The position numbers were made by a program, and so were the translations under genes. DNA of 64,000 nt. Source: Acidothermus sp. (lineage in GTDB: Bacteria > Actinomycetota > Actinomycetes > Acidothermales > Acidothermaceae). Shown here in pieces: positions 7,809 to 17,563 of the stretch (position 1 is its first letter; every line of letters begins with the position of its first letter). The stretch is taken from contig JAIMAI010000003.1 in assembly GCA_023512015.1 (NCBI GenBank), positions 1 through 64,000 of the forward strand. The letters are read 5' to 3'. The notes under the pieces are model-generated. The model saw nothing but the letters and a program-made list of their open reading frames with translations. It made no database searches and was not told the origin of the DNA.

Positions 7809-8765
7809 TTAGCGTTCGATCGAAAAAGCGGTGTGGAGTAGCTCGACGAATCGGCGTCCGTCGGCGTGGAGGGCGACCGTGCAGTTCGGTGGTTGCCCGT
7901 CCGGCCGGGTGTCCATCACCGTGTGCCCGCGGGTGAGCCGGCCTTCCGTCTCGACGTCCACGTGCAGTCGGCGGGTGCGGACGACGTCCGGATCGACGAG
8001 GAGCGCGGTACACAAAGCGTCGGGCACGGGAGCGGCGTCCGGGACGTCGACCGCGTGGCCGGCGGTGTAGGCGTCGATCCGATGGCGGATCAGTTCGGCG
8101 GCGGTGCGCCCGGCAGGGGTGTCGAGGGCGGCCAAACGATCGCAGTCCGCGCGGCTTACCAGCGCCTGGCAGGTGGCGTCGAGGGGAACGAGCGTGACGT
8201 CACGGAATCCCGCGGTGAGGACGACGTGTGCCGCCTCGGGGTCCGCCCATATGTTGAATTCCGCGGCCGGTGTTTCGTTTCCCATCGCGTGACCGCCGCC
8301 CATGATGACCAGGCGAGGGACGAGGTCCCGCAGCCGGGGTTCGAGGGCGAGTGCCGCTCCGAGATTGCTCAGCGGAGCGACGGCGACGAGGGTGATTTCG
8401 TCGCTTGCCCCTCGGTAGGTTTCGATGAGGAATTCCACAGCGCCGATAGTGCTCGCTTTGCTGGTGGCCGCCGGGAGGGGTAGATACGTGCCGTGCATGT
8501 TGCGCGTGGGGTCGGTGAGCAGATGCCGGCGAACGGGTGTATTCCAACGTGCGAGCGGATGAGTGAGGCCGGGATGTACACCGATATCCCCTCTACCGAT
8601 GGTGTCGAGGACGCGGAGCGAATTCTCCGTCGAACACTCGACCGGCACGTTGCCGCTCACCGTCGTCACCCCCACCAGCTCCAACTCCGGGTGGAGCGCC
8701 GCGAACATGAGGGCTACTGCATCGTCGGTACCGGTATCCACATCGAGGATGAGTTTGGTCGTCAC
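7809..8765 (-). CDS. Nucleoside hydrolase (IUNH family), copy 1
   Basis: A 318-residue cytoplasmic inosine/uridine-preferring nucleoside hydrolase homologue, expected to split ribonucleosides into base and ribose. The GTG start (MTTKLILDVDTG) follows GGAGGTGG. The Ca-binding DVDTGTDD motif occupies residues 8-15, and PAAEFNIWADPEAA, a family signature, lies in the second half. The C-terminal segment reads PVPDALCTALLVDP where family members with a catalytic His have HD; here the position is Pro-Asp. Substrate range may therefore differ. It is divergent from the PfkB kinase gene and paired with a second hydrolase beyond it. Confidence 0.88.
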   Translation of the reverse strand: MTTKLILDVDTGTDDAVALMFAALHPELELVGVTTVSGNVPVECSTENSLRVLDTIGRGDIGVHPGLTHPLARWNTPVRRHLLTDPTRNMHGTYLPLPAATSKASTIGAVEFLIETYRGASDEITLVAVAPLSNLGAALALEPRLRDLVPRLVIMGGGHAMGNETPAAEFNIWADPEAAHVVLTAGFRDVTLVPLDATCQALVSRADCDRLAALDTPAGRTAAELIRHRIDAYTAGHAVDVPDAAPVPDALCTALLVDPDVVRTRRLHVDVETEGRLTRGHTVMDTRPDGQPPNCTVALHADGRRFVELLHTAFSIER

Positions 8766-8841
8766 GACTCCACCTCCCGAGTCGTAGTATCGAACCCGCC
8801 TTCGCCCGCTTGGGACATCGGACGGCGAAACGAGTGCAAAA

Positions 8842-9786
8842 ATGCCTGACGTCGCAAACACCACGCAGCCGCGGGATCGACCCCGAGTGATCGTCGTCGG
8901 CTCGGTGAACGAAGATCTTCTTATTTCCGTGGAACATCTCCCGCGGCCCGGAGAGACGGTCGCGGCCCACTCAATGCGGGTTCTGCCGGGCGGTAAGAGC
9001 GCCAACCAAGCGGTCGCGGCGGCCCGAGCCGGAGCGGTGGTCTGCTTCATCGGGGCGGTCGGTGCCGACGTTGCCGGGAAGCAGGCGCTCGACGCCCTGG
9101 GAGACGAGGGCGTCGACACCTCGCAGACCGTCGTCGTCGAGGGTTCGCCGACCGGGAAAGCCTTGGTATTGGTGGAGGAATCCGGGGAGAACGAAATCGT
9201 CATCGTCGCCGGCGCGAACGCGCAATTATCGGGCGGCCACGTCGGTGCGGCCTTGAAGGCGTTGAACGTGACCACATGCGATGTCCTGCTCGTGGGTTTC
9301 GAAATCGACGACGATCCGGTTCTCGCGAGTGCCCGATACGCCGAGGAGGCAGGGTGCACATTCTTGGTGAATCCGGCTCCGGTCAGGGGCCTTCCCGAGG
9401 GTCTGGTTGCCGTTCACCCGATTCTTGTGCTCAACCGCTCGGAGGCCTCCCTCCTTGCCGGCGAAGACGATGTGGAGGACGCCGCACGGTCTCTGACGCG
9501 TAGTACCGGTGCTCCGGTGGTAGTCACCCTGGGTGCGGCGGGAGCTCTCGTCGTCCACGGCGCCGTGCTGCACGTGCCGGCTCCATCGGTACCCGCCGTG
9601 GATACCACCGGAGCGGGCGATACTTTTGCAGGCGTGTGCGCCGCCGCCTTGACTGCCGGACTCGATCTGGTGGCGGCCGCACGCCGCGCGGTAGCCGCGG
9701 CGGCGCTTTCGGTCACCGCCGTCGGGGCACGTAGTGCGATGCCGCATGCGCAGGAAATAGACGCCGCGATATCCGGCCTTCGGTAG
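8842..9786 (+). CDS. rbsK: PfkB-family sugar kinase, probable ribokinase
   Basis: A 314-residue carbohydrate kinase. It has the N-terminal GSVNEDL strand, the substrate GGKSANQAVAAAR segment near residue 50, and the DTTGAGDTFAG anion-hole motif with catalytic base D260. Ribokinase phosphorylates ribose to ribose-5-phosphate. Its place between two nucleoside hydrolases, which release ribose, supports that substrate over fructose or adenosine. The start codon lacks a clear ribosome site and could lie elsewhere by a few codons. Only 5 bases separate it from the second hydrolase gene, so they are likely co-transcribed. Confidence 0.85.
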   Translation: MPDVANTTQPRDRPRVIVVGSVNEDLLISVEHLPRPGETVAAHSMRVLPGGKSANQAVAAARAGAVVCFIGAVGADVAGKQALDALGDEGVDTSQTVVVEGSPTGKALVLVEESGENEIVIVAGANAQLSGGHVGAALKALNVTTCDVLLVGFEIDDDPVLASARYAEEAGCTFLVNPAPVRGLPEGLVAVHPILVLNRSEASLLAGEDDVEDAARSLTRSTGAPVVVTLGAAGALVVHGAVLHVPAPSVPAVDTTGAGDTFAGVCAAALTAGLDLVAAARRAVAAAALSVTAVGARSAMPHAQEIDAAISGLR

Positions 9787-9791
9787 CCCCT

Positions 9792-10715
9792 ATGCGACGA
9801 TTCCTCATCGATACCGATACGGCTTCTGACGACGCTCTTGCGTTGGTCATGGCCCTGCGTCACCCCGATATCCGGGTCGAGGCCATCACCGTCGTCGCCG
9901 GAAACGTACCGGTCGATCAGGCCGTGCAGAACGCTCTGTACGTCGTGGAGCTCTGTGGTGCGTCGGTACCCGTCCATGCGGGAGCGGTCAAGCCTTTGAC
10001 GCGTGCCCTCCAGACCGCGCAGCACGTGCACGGAAAAGATGGCATGGGTGACGTGGGTCTTCCGCTTCGGGGTCGGACGCCGGCGCCTTTGCCCGCCGTG
10101 GAGGCGATCGTCCGTGCCGTTCGCGCCTTTCCTCACGAACTGACGCTGGTGACTCTCGGCCCGCTGACCAATGTGGCGCTCGCCCTCTGCGTCGCGCCGG
10201 AGATAGCCGCGCTGATTTCCCGGGTGGTGGTGATGGGCGGCGTTGCCGGTGGCTCGGGAAACGTCACGCCTGCGGCCGAATTCAACGTCTGGGTCGATCC
10301 AGAAGCCGCACGGATCGTCTTCGAATCGGGATTGCCGATCGAGATGGTGGGGTGGGATGTGTCGGTCCGCTACGCGACCCTCGAAGCCGCGGAGGTGGAT
10401 CGCTTCCGGTCACTGGGTCCGTTCGGCGCTTTCTGCATGGATATTCAGCGTGTGCTCGCCGATTTCGCATTCCGTACACGGGGTGCGGCCGGTCCCGACG
10501 AACCGGACCCATTGGCGATGGCGATTGCCCTCGATCCGTCGATCGTCACGGAGTCGGTCGCACGGTACGTAGCCGTCGAGACGGGCGGGGAATATACCCG
10601 GGGAGCAACGGTTGTGGACCATCACGGCGTATGGAAAACAGCCCCCAATGCGAGAGTGGTCCTTGCGGTGGATCGCCGACGTTTCCTCGACCTCGTGGCC
10701 GCTGCTTTAGCGTGA
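9792..10715 (+). CDS. Nucleoside hydrolase (IUNH family), copy 2
   Basis: A 307-residue paralogue of the hydrolase on the other side of the kinase. The Ca-binding motif DTDTASDD spans residues 7-14, VVVMGGVAGGSGN is in mid-protein, and PAAEFNVWVDPEAA is the family signature. As in copy 1, the position of the usual late catalytic His is not His (EPDPLAMAIALDP). The ATG follows the kinase stop closely. Together the three genes make a nucleoside-to-ribose-phosphate salvage unit. The last 9 bases overlap the end of the convergent arsC gene. Confidence 0.87.
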   Translation: MRRFLIDTDTASDDALALVMALRHPDIRVEAITVVAGNVPVDQAVQNALYVVELCGASVPVHAGAVKPLTRALQTAQHVHGKDGMGDVGLPLRGRTPAPLPAVEAIVRAVRAFPHELTLVTLGPLTNVALALCVAPEIAALISRVVVMGGVAGGSGNVTPAAEFNVWVDPEAARIVFESGLPIEMVGWDVSVRYATLEAAEVDRFRSLGPFGAFCMDIQRVLADFAFRTRGAAGPDEPDPLAMAIALDPSIVTESVARYVAVETGGEYTRGATVVDHHGVWKTAPNARVVLAVDRRRFLDLVAAALA

Positions 10716-11120
10716 CGGCTGGGGGAGTAGTTCGGCGAGCAGCGCGCGGACGCGGCCGTCGAGGTCGTTGCGTATGCGTCGGACGGCTTCGATGTCTTTT
10801 CCCGCGGGATCTTCGACGTCCCAATCGAGATATCGCTTTCCGGGGAACACGGGGCAGGTGTCGCCGCAGCCCATGGTGATGACGACGTCGGCGGTGCGTA
10901 CGGCGTCGGTGGTCAGCAGGCGGGGTACTCTCGCCGAGAGGTCGATTCCGATCTCTCGCATCGCTTGGACGACCGCGGGATGGATTGCCTCGGCGGGAGT
11001 CGAGCCGGCGCAACGCACCATCACTTTGCCGCGAGCGTAATGCTCGAGGAGTGCTGCCGCCATTTGTGAACGGCCCGCATTGTGCACGCACACGAGGAGC
11101 ACTTCGGGGATTTCCGGCAC
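10707..11120 (-). CDS. arsC: Arsenate reductase, low-molecular-weight phosphatase type
   Basis: A 137-residue cytoplasmic enzyme that reduces arsenate to arsenite through a Cys relay. The phosphatase loop C-x5-R is C11-R17 (CVHNAGRS). The two resolving Cys of the thioredoxin-coupled class are C85 and C89 (MGCGDTCP). The general-acid region reads DWDVEDPAGK near 99-108. These features separate it from ordinary protein tyrosine phosphatases, which lack the Cys pair. No arsenite exporter or ArsR regulator is adjacent, so it stands alone here. Confidence 0.88.
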   Translation of the reverse strand: MPEIPEVLLVCVHNAGRSQMAAALLEHYARGKVMVRCAGSTPAEAIHPAVVQAMREIGIDLSARVPRLLTTDAVRTADVVITMGCGDTCPVFPGKRYLDWDVEDPAGKDIEAVRRIRNDLDGRVRALLAELLPQPSR

Positions 11121-11272
11121 GACACTCCTCCTCAGGCCCTCGCAGGGGATCGTGTGCGCACGTCCGATCAGGACGTATCGCGTATTGCTTTACGGTTCGC
11201 AGCAATTACTCGACGCGTCGCAGTAGCCACGCCCCGAACGGGTGATCGAAAACACGTCGGAAGACTGCGCCG

Positions 11273-11344
11273 TGCCCCCGGCAGGATTCGAACCTGCGCC
11301 CCTGCCTCCGGAGGGCAGTGCTCTCTCCCCTGAGCTACGGGGGC
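11273..11344 (-). tRNA. tRNA-Arg (anticodon CCG)
   Basis: Reading the minus strand, a 72-base cloverleaf is complete. The acceptor stem GCCCCCG pairs with CGGGGGC, the D arm contains AGCTCAGGGG, the anticodon stem CTGCC/GGCAG encloses CTCCGGA with anticodon CCG, and the T loop is GGTTCGAATCC. The discriminator base is A. The CCA end is not encoded. It decodes CGG, a codon frequent in this genome, and lies about 630 bases from argS, whose product would charge it. Confidence 0.95.
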
Positions 11345-11421
11345 CTTACCGCGCCGTCAGACGTCCGCGCGCACCGCGCCACGCTTCGGCGAAAGCGAGC
11401 CTACCAGCGCCTGCCGTCCAC

Positions 11422-11427
11422 TAGGCT
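11422..11427 (+). promoter_or_regulatory. Putative -10 box for a leaderless receiver-protein transcript
   Basis: TAGGCT ends 7 bases before the GTG start of the response regulator, which has no ribosome site. Confidence 0.4.
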
Positions 11428-11434
11428 GCGCAGA

Positions 11435-11884
11435 GTGGGAGGGGATCCGGGCCGGGTATTGATCGTTGACGACGATGACGTCATTCGCCGGCTGATGCGG
11501 GTCAACCTCGAGCTGGAGGGTTTCGTCGTCGACGAGGCGGCGGACGCCGAGCAGTGTCTGTCGATTCTTCGGGGCGCTCGTCCCGACGTCCTCGTGGTCG
11601 ACGTCGCCATGCCGGGGATCGACGGGATCACGTTGACCCAGATGCTGCGGGCCGATCCGGCCACCGCGGGCATCCGGATCCTCATCGTCTCGGCCCTCGC
11701 CCAACGCGACGACGTCGAGCGGGGGTTGCAGGCAGGCGCCGACGCCTATCTCACCAAACCGTTCGATCCCGATGCCTTCGTTGCGCAGGTGCGGCGGCTC
11801 TCCCGGCCCGCTGATTCCACTCGAGGCGCGGATCCCTCCAGCGGCGCTTCGGGTCATCCGCGGCGCCGGTTCGCCACCGGCTGA
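11435..11884 (+). CDS. Stand-alone response-regulator receiver protein
   Basis: A 149-residue protein that is essentially one CheY-like receiver domain. It shows the acidic cluster D12-D15 (LIVDDDD), phospho-acceptor D56 (VVDVAMPG), and the conserved Lys near 106 in YLTKPFD. About 25 disordered residues follow, with no DNA-binding or enzymatic output domain. It probably acts by protein contact. No histidine kinase is nearby. The open frame extends upstream into the tRNA gene, so the GTG at a leaderless-type -10 spacing is the better start. Confidence 0.82.
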   Translation: MGGDPGRVLIVDDDDVIRRLMRVNLELEGFVVDEAADAEQCLSILRGARPDVLVVDVAMPGIDGITLTQMLRADPATAGIRILIVSALAQRDDVERGLQAGADAYLTKPFDPDAFVAQVRRLSRPADSTRGADPSSGASGHPRRRFATG

Positions 11885-11957
11885 TCGGGCACCGACCACC
11901 CGCCGTCCGCTGATCGGACGCCGACCACCGCCGCGAACGGTCGGCCCATCGCTGCGG

Positions 11958-11963
11958 TAGCCT
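11958..11963 (+). promoter_or_regulatory. Putative -10 box for leaderless argS
   Basis: TAGCCT ends 7 bases before the argS GTG. No Shine-Dalgarno-like sequence lies between them. Confidence 0.4.
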
Positions 11964-11970
11964 CGCGCCC

Positions 11971-13623
11971 GTGACTCCCGCCGAGCTCACCGATGCGATT
12001 CGTGCCGCCGTCCGCGCCGCGGTGGACGACGGTCGGCTTGCCGTCGAGGTCCCCGGCGACGTGGTCGTCGAACGTCCCAAGCGCAAGGAATTCGGCGACT
12101 ATGCCACCAACGTTGCCCTGCAGTTGGCCAAGGCCGCACGGCGGCCCCCGCGCGAGGTGGCGGAGATCATCGCCGGTTACCTCGCCGGGCGGGCGGGAAT
12201 CGGGTCCGTGGAGGTCGCGGGCCCGGGATTCCTCAACATCCGCCTGCAGGCCGGGGCGCAGGGTGAACTCGTCCGCACGATCATCGAGCAGGGGTCTCGT
12301 TACGGCAATGGCGACACCCTGCGCGGCCAGCGGATCAACGTTGAATTCGTCTCGGCGAATCCGACCGGTCCGTTGCACCTCGGGCACACCCGGTGGGCCG
12401 CGGTCGGTGACGCGCTCGCTCGGGTTCTCGCGGCCGCGGGAGCGGAAGTGACCCGGGAGTTCTACATCAACGACCGTGGCTCCCAGATGGATAAATTCGG
12501 GGAGTCGCTTGCCGCCGCTGCGGCCGGAGAGCCCATTCCGGACGACGGCTACCACGGCGACTACATCTACGAGCTGGCCAAGGAAATTGCCACCGACCAC
12601 CCGGAATTCCTTACGCTTCCTGCGGACCAACGGAGAGTCGCCTTCCGGGAAGCCGGCTACGAACGCCAGCTCGCCCGGCAGCGGCGAGCGTTGGAGAATT
12701 TCCGGGTTCATTTCGACGTTTGGTTTTCCGAGCGGACGTTGCACGACTCGGGCGCGGTGGACGACGCCATCGAGACGCTGCGCCGCCAGGGACACGTTTT
12801 CGACCACGACGGCGCGACGTGGCTGCGCACCACGGATTTCGGCGACGACCGGGACCGCGTGCTGATCCGCAGCAACGGGGAGAAGACGTATTTCGCGGCC
12901 GACGCCGCGTACTACCTCGACAAGCGGCGCCGCGGTTTCACCCGCTGCATCTACCTCCTCGGTGCCGACCACCACGGCTACGTCGCCCGCCTGCGGGCGA
13001 TCGCAGCCTGCGCTGGTGACGACCCCGACCAGACGCTCGACATCCTCATCGGGCAATTGGTGAAAATCGTCAAGGACGGCGCCGAGGTGCGGCTCTCCAA
13101 GCGGGCCGGGGAAATCGTGACGCTGGAGGATTTCGTCGACTTGGCCGGGCTGGACGCCGTCCGCTACTCGCTCGCCCGGTATCCCGCCGACTCCCCGCTC
13201 GTCCTGGACGTCGACCTCATCACCCGGCAGACCAACGACAATCCGGTTTTCTACGTCCAGTACGTGGCGGCGCGGACGGCGTCCGTCTCCCGCCACGCCC
13301 GCGAGCTCGGCATCGAACGGGGGCCGTTCGATCCGGCCCTGCTCACCCACGAACGGGAAAGCGACCTGCTCGGCTCCCTCGGGGAATTCCCCCGCGTCGT
13401 CGCCACCGCCGCCGAGCTGCGGGAACCGCATCGCATCGCCCGCTACCTGGAGGAATTGGCCGGGGTCTACCACCGCTTCTACGATTCCTGCCGCATCCTG
13501 CCGGTCGGCGACGAACCGGTGACCCCTCTCACGCACGCGCGCCTTGCGCTCAACGACGCTACTCGGATCGTCATCGCCCGCGGTCTCGACCTGCTCGGCG
13601 TCTCCGCTCCGGAGCGGATGTAA
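11971..13623 (+). CDS. argS: Arginyl-tRNA synthetase
   Basis: A 550-residue class I aminoacyl-tRNA synthetase that attaches Arg to tRNA-Arg. The N-terminal Arg-tRNA-synthetase additional domain is followed by the catalytic core with the HIGH-type motif [17 protein letters not shown] near residue 135. The KMSKS-equivalent region around [10 protein letters not shown] (about 372-381) and a C-terminal helical anticodon-binding domain ([14 protein letters not shown]) follow. Length is usual for actinobacteria. It opens the argS-lysA-hom-thrC-thrB-rho run and ends 16 bases before lysA. Confidence 0.95.
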   Translation: MTPAELTDAIRAAVRAAVDDGRLAVEVPGDVVVERPKRKEFGDYATNVALQLAKAARRPPREVAEIIAGYLAGRAGIGSVEVAGPGFLNIRLQAGAQGELVRTIIEQGSRYGNGDTLRGQRINVEFVSANPTGPLHLGHTRWAAVGDALARVLAAAGAEVTREFYINDRGSQMDKFGESLAAAAAGEPIPDDGYHGDYIYELAKEIATDHPEFLTLPADQRRVAFREAGYERQLARQRRALENFRVHFDVWFSERTLHDSGAVDDAIETLRRQGHVFDHDGATWLRTTDFGDDRDRVLIRSNGEKTYFAADAAYYLDKRRRGFTRCIYLLGADHHGYVARLRAIAACAGDDPDQTLDILIGQLVKIVKDGAEVRLSKRAGEIVTLEDFVDLAGLDAVRYSLARYPADSPLVLDVDLITRQTNDNPVFYVQYVAARTASVSRHARELGIERGPFDPALLTHERESDLLGSLGEFPRVVATAAELREPHRIARYLEELAGVYHRFYDSCRILPVGDEPVTPLTHARLALNDATRIVIARGLDLLGVSAPERM

Positions 13624-13639
13624 GGCGGCGGTCGGCGCG

Positions 13640-14980
13640 ATGGCTACAGATCTCGATCCTCGGATTTGGCCGCGTCACGCGACTCGCGGCCCGGACGGCG
13701 AATTACGCCTCGCCGGGGTCGACGTCCGCGATATCGCCGCCGAATTCGGCACCCCCTGTTACGTGGTGGACGAAGCCGATTTTCGCAGCCGGTGTCGGCA
13801 GTGGCGCGCCGCCTTCGATGGGGCCACCGTGTATTACGCGGCGAAAGCTTTTCTCACCGTGGAGGTGGCCCGCTGGGTGGCCGCCGAAGGGCTCGCCCTC
13901 GACGTGTGCACCGGCGAAGAACTCGCCGTCGCCCTCCGCGCGGGTTTCGACCCGAGGCATATCGAATTCCACGGGAACAACAAGTCGGAGGCCGAACTCG
14001 ACGCCGCCCTCCGCGCCGGCGTCGGTCGGATCATCGTCGACGGGTTCTCCGAATTGCGGATGCTGGCCCGGCTCGCCGCGCAGCGCGGCGTGCGGCCGCG
14101 GATCCTGCTGCGGGTCACCGTCGGCGTCGAAGCCCACACCCACGAATTCATCGCCACCGCCCACGAAGACCAGAAATTCGGCTTTTCTCTGGCGGGTGGC
14201 GATGCGCACGCGGCGGTGAAAGAAGCGCTCGGTTGTCCCGACGTCCAGCTGGTCGGCCTGCACTCCCATATCGGCTCGCAGATATTCGACACCGGCGGTT
14301 TCGAAGTTGCGGCGCACCGCCTGGTCGGCCTGCTTCGAGACGTCCGCGACGCCCACCGCATCGAGCTTCCGGAATTGAACCTCGGCGGCGGCGTCGGGGT
14401 GGCCTACGTCGCCGAAGACGATCCCGCCGACGTCACCGATTTCGCCGCCCAGCTCCGTGGCATCGTGACCGCCGAGTGCGCCACCGCCGGCCTCGGCGTC
14501 CCGACGCTCGCCGTCGAACCCGGTCGCGCGATCGCCGGCCCTCCCACCGTCACCCTCTACCGCGTCGGTGCGATCAAACCGGTCGTGCTGGACGGCGGCG
14601 CCGTCCGAACCTACGTCTCGGTGGACGGTGGGATGAGCGACAACATCCGCACCGCGCTCTACGGCGCTGCCTACACCTGCACGCTGGCGAACCGGCTCGC
14701 CCGCGACGGGGGGCTGCGCGCCCGCGTGGTGGGAAGGCATTGCGAATCGGGGGACATCGTCGTCCGCGATACCCAACTGCCTTCCGATATCGCGGACGGC
14801 GATCTGCTCGCCGTAGCGGTGACCGGCGCATACTGCCGGGCGATGGCGAGCAATTACAACTACCTCGGACGTCCGCCGGTGGTCGCGGTCCGTGACGGGA
14901 AGGCGCGGCTGCTCGTGCGGCGCGAAACCGTCGACGACTTGCTCCGGTTCGACCTCGGGGCGTCCGACTCGGCAGAATGA
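13640..14980 (+). CDS. lysA: Diaminopimelate decarboxylase
   Basis: A 446-residue PLP enzyme that converts meso-diaminopimelate to lysine, the last step of the lysine pathway. K69 in YYAAKAF is the expected Schiff-base Lys. The protein also has HSHIGSQI (phosphate and PLP contacts), GGGVGVAY, the EPGRAI motif, and CESGD near residue 376 that supplies the active-site Cys of the partner subunit. An open frame extends 32 codons upstream inside argS, but the ATG at 13640 gives the usual N-terminus. It probably shares a transcript with hom, thrC and thrB. Confidence 0.95.
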   Translation: MATDLDPRIWPRHATRGPDGELRLAGVDVRDIAAEFGTPCYVVDEADFRSRCRQWRAAFDGATVYYAAKAFLTVEVARWVAAEGLALDVCTGEELAVALRAGFDPRHIEFHGNNKSEAELDAALRAGVGRIIVDGFSELRMLARLAAQRGVRPRILLRVTVGVEAHTHEFIATAHEDQKFGFSLAGGDAHAAVKEALGCPDVQLVGLHSHIGSQIFDTGGFEVAAHRLVGLLRDVRDAHRIELPELNLGGGVGVAYVAEDDPADVTDFAAQLRGIVTAECATAGLGVPTLAVEPGRAIAGPPTVTLYRVGAIKPVVLDGGAVRTYVSVDGGMSDNIRTALYGAAYTCTLANRLARDGGLRARVVGRHCESGDIVVRDTQLPSDIADGDLLAVAVTGAYCRAMASNYNYLGRPPVVAVRDGKARLLVRRETVDDLLRFDLGASDSAE

Positions 14981-15128
14981 ACGGCGACGTCGCCGTGCCG
15001 GAAAGGCCGATCCCCGCCCACGCCGGAAGGGCCGCACGTCACCCTGCCGGAAACGCGAAGCACCGCCGCTCCGGGCCGCTGTGGTCGCCCGTCCCGCAGC
15101 GCAGATCACTCGTCGAACGAGGAGACCG

Positions 15129-16424
15129 ATGACACCGCGACCTCTTCGCCTCGCACTCCTCGGCTGCGGCACGGTCGGCACCGAGGTAGTTCGGCAGTTG
15201 AAATCGCGCCACGAGGACCTGGCCGCACGGGTCGGTGCTCCGCTGGAGCTCGTCGGGATCGCCGTCCGCGATCTCACCCGGCCTCGTGACCCCGCGGTGG
15301 ATCCGGCCCTGCTCACCGACGACCCGAGTTCGCTGGTCGGCGCGGGCGAGGCGGATATCGTCGTCGAACTCATCGGAGGTCTGGAGCCGGCGCGGAGCCT
15401 GCTGCTCACCGCGATGAGTCGCGGTGCCTCGGTGGTCACCGCCAACAAGGCCCTGCTCGCCGAAGACGGCGTCACGATCTACGAAGCGGCCGAGAAATAC
15501 GGGGTCGACGTGTATTTCGAAGCGGCGGTGGCCGGCGGAATTCCCCTGATCCGCCCGCTTCGGGAATCGTTGGCCGGCGACACGGTGCGTCGCATCCTCG
15601 GAATCGTCAACGGGACGACGAATTACATCCTGAGCCGGATGGACGAAACCGGGGCCGATTTCGCCACCGCCTTGGCCGAAGCCCGCAGTTTGGGATACGC
15701 CGAAGCCGATCCCACCGCGGACGTGGAGGGCTTCGACGCCGCCGCCAAAGCCGCGATCCTCGGCAGTCTGGCCTTCCACACCCGGATCAGCCTTGGGGAC
15801 GTCCACCGTGAAGGCATCGCGGGCGTGACGGCCGAGGCGGTGGCGGCGGCCCACGACATGGGGTACGTCATCAAGCTGCTTGCGATTTGTGAGCGGACCG
15901 ACCGCGGCATCGGGGTCCGCGTGCACCCCGCGATGATCCCACGCAGCCATCCGCTCGCCGCCGTCCGCGACGCCTACAACGCGGTCTTCGTGGAATGCGA
16001 GGCAGCCGGGCACCTCATGTTCTACGGCCGTGGCGCCGGGGGAGCACCGACCGCCAGCGCCGTCCTCGGCGACATCGTTGCGGTCGGACGCAACCGGGTG
16101 CGTGGCGGTGTCGGGATCGGTGAGTCGGCCTACGCCGACCTCGACGTCCGACCCATCGGGGAAGCGATCACGCGGTATCACGTGAACCTCGACGTCGCGG
16201 ACCGAGCCGGGGTGCTCGCCCAGGTAGCCACCGTCTTCGCCCGCCACGACGTGTCGATCCAGACCGTCCGGCAGTCGGGTCGGGGGGACGACGCCCAGCT
16301 TGCCGTCCTCACCCACACCGCGCCCGACGCGGCGCTCGCCGCCACCGTCGCCGACCTGCGTCGCCTCGACGCCGTGCGGGCGGTGGCGAGCGTCCTGCGC
16401 GTCGAGGGGGAGGAGGGGTTGTGA
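15129..16424 (+). CDS. hom: Homoserine dehydrogenase
   Basis: A 431-residue enzyme reducing aspartate semialdehyde to homoserine, the branch to Thr and Met. The nucleotide-binding GCGTVG lies at residues 12-17, the TANKALLAE segment carries the catalytic Lys, and the homoserine-binding core includes [13 protein letters not shown]-terminal ACT domain from about residue 350 ([19 protein letters not shown]) is where Thr feedback acts in the actinobacterial type. The ATG follows GGAGA at normal spacing. The stop overlaps the thrC start (GTGA). Confidence 0.95.
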   Translation: MTPRPLRLALLGCGTVGTEVVRQLKSRHEDLAARVGAPLELVGIAVRDLTRPRDPAVDPALLTDDPSSLVGAGEADIVVELIGGLEPARSLLLTAMSRGASVVTANKALLAEDGVTIYEAAEKYGVDVYFEAAVAGGIPLIRPLRESLAGDTVRRILGIVNGTTNYILSRMDETGADFATALAEARSLGYAEADPTADVEGFDAAAKAAILGSLAFHTRISLGDVHREGIAGVTAEAVAAAHDMGYVIKLLAICERTDRGIGVRVHPAMIPRSHPLAAVRDAYNAVFVECEAAGHLMFYGRGAGGAPTASAVLGDIVAVGRNRVRGGVGIGESAYADLDVRPIGEAITRYHVNLDVADRAGVLAQVATVFARHDVSIQTVRQSGRGDDAQLAVLTHTAPDAALAATVADLRRLDAVRAVASVLRVEGEEGL

Positions 16425-17521
16425 GCGGGGCGAGCACCACCCACGCGGCAGCCCGGCCGCGGTGGCGGGGACTGATCGAGGAGTACCGGCCGTGGCTCCC
16501 CGTAACCGACACGACCCCGGTGATCACCCTCCAAGAAGGTGGGACGCCGCTGCTGCCCGCGCCGGTGCTCTCGGAGCGGACCGGCTGCGAGGTCTACCTC
16601 AAGGTCGAGGGAGCGAACCCCACCGGGTCGTTCAAGGACCGCGGCATGACCGTTGCGATCAGCAAGGCGGTGGAGGCGGGCTCCCACGCCGTCATCTGCG
16701 CTTCCACCGGGAACACCAGCGCGTCGGCCGCCGCGTACGCCGCGCGGGCCGGGCTGCTGTGCGCCGTGCTGGTACCGCAGGGGAAGATCGCGCTGGGGAA
16801 ATTGGCCCAGGCTCTCGTGCACGGGGCGAAATTGCTGCAGGTCGACGGGAATTTCGACGACTGCCTCGCTTTGGCGAGCAAATTGGCCCAGGAATACCCG
16901 GTCACTTTGGTGAATTCCATCAACCCCGATCGCATCGAGGGGCAGAAGACGGCGGCCTTCGAAATCGTCGACGCCCTCGGGGACGCTCCCGACGTCCATT
17001 GCCTGCCGGTGGGGAATGCCGGGAACATCACCGCCTATTGGAAGGGGTACGTCGAATATTCCGACCCGGCGCGTGGTGGACCGGCCCGGCGTCGTCCGCG
17101 CATGTTCGGCTTCCAAGCGGCGGGAGCCGCCCCCATCGTCTTGGGGCGGGTCGTCGAACGGCCGTCGACCATCGCTACCGCGATCCGGATCGGGAACCCC
17201 GCGAGCTGGACGAAGGCCCTCGAGGCCCGCGACGCCTCCGGCGGGGCGATTCTCTCGGTCACCGACCGCCAAATCCTCGCCGCCTACCGGCTCCTTGCCA
17301 CCAAGGAAGCAGTCTTCGTCGAACCTGCGAGCGCGGCGAGCGTGGCCGGGTTGCTGCACGCTCGCGAGCAGGGACTCCTCGAAGCCGGCCTGCGGGTGGT
17401 CTGCACCGTCACCGGGAACGGATTGAAAGACCCCGACTGGGCGATCGCCGGCGCGCCGGCGCCGCTCACCGTCCCGGTCGATCCCCAAGCCGCCGCCCGC
17501 ACCCTCGGCCTGGAGGGGTGA
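16421..17521 (+). CDS. thrC: Threonine synthase
   Basis: A 366-residue PLP fold-II enzyme that turns phosphohomoserine into threonine. PLP Lys is K72 in [10 protein letters not shown], the phosphate loop reads VGNAGN, and [12 protein letters not shown] closes the site. It is the short class typical of actinobacteria, not the longer plant-type form. It overlaps hom by 4 bases and precedes thrB by 42, completing a hom-thrC-thrB threonine unit. Confidence 0.95.
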   Translation: MSGASTTHAAARPRWRGLIEEYRPWLPVTDTTPVITLQEGGTPLLPAPVLSERTGCEVYLKVEGANPTGSFKDRGMTVAISKAVEAGSHAVICASTGNTSASAAAYAARAGLLCAVLVPQGKIALGKLAQALVHGAKLLQVDGNFDDCLALASKLAQEYPVTLVNSINPDRIEGQKTAAFEIVDALGDAPDVHCLPVGNAGNITAYWKGYVEYSDPARGGPARRRPRMFGFQAAGAAPIVLGRVVERPSTIATAIRIGNPASWTKALEARDASGGAILSVTDRQILAAYRLLATKEAVFVEPASAASVAGLLHAREQGLLEAGLRVVCTVTGNGLKDPDWAIAGAPAPLTVPVDPQAAARTLGLEG

Positions 17522-17563
17522 GCCGGTGCGTCCAGCGCGAGCAACCGCATCGCCTCCGGCGAG

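Noticed and set aside
11318-11434. Longer start for the receiver protein
   Set aside because: The extra segment overlaps the tRNA-Arg gene and shows no receiver-domain residues.
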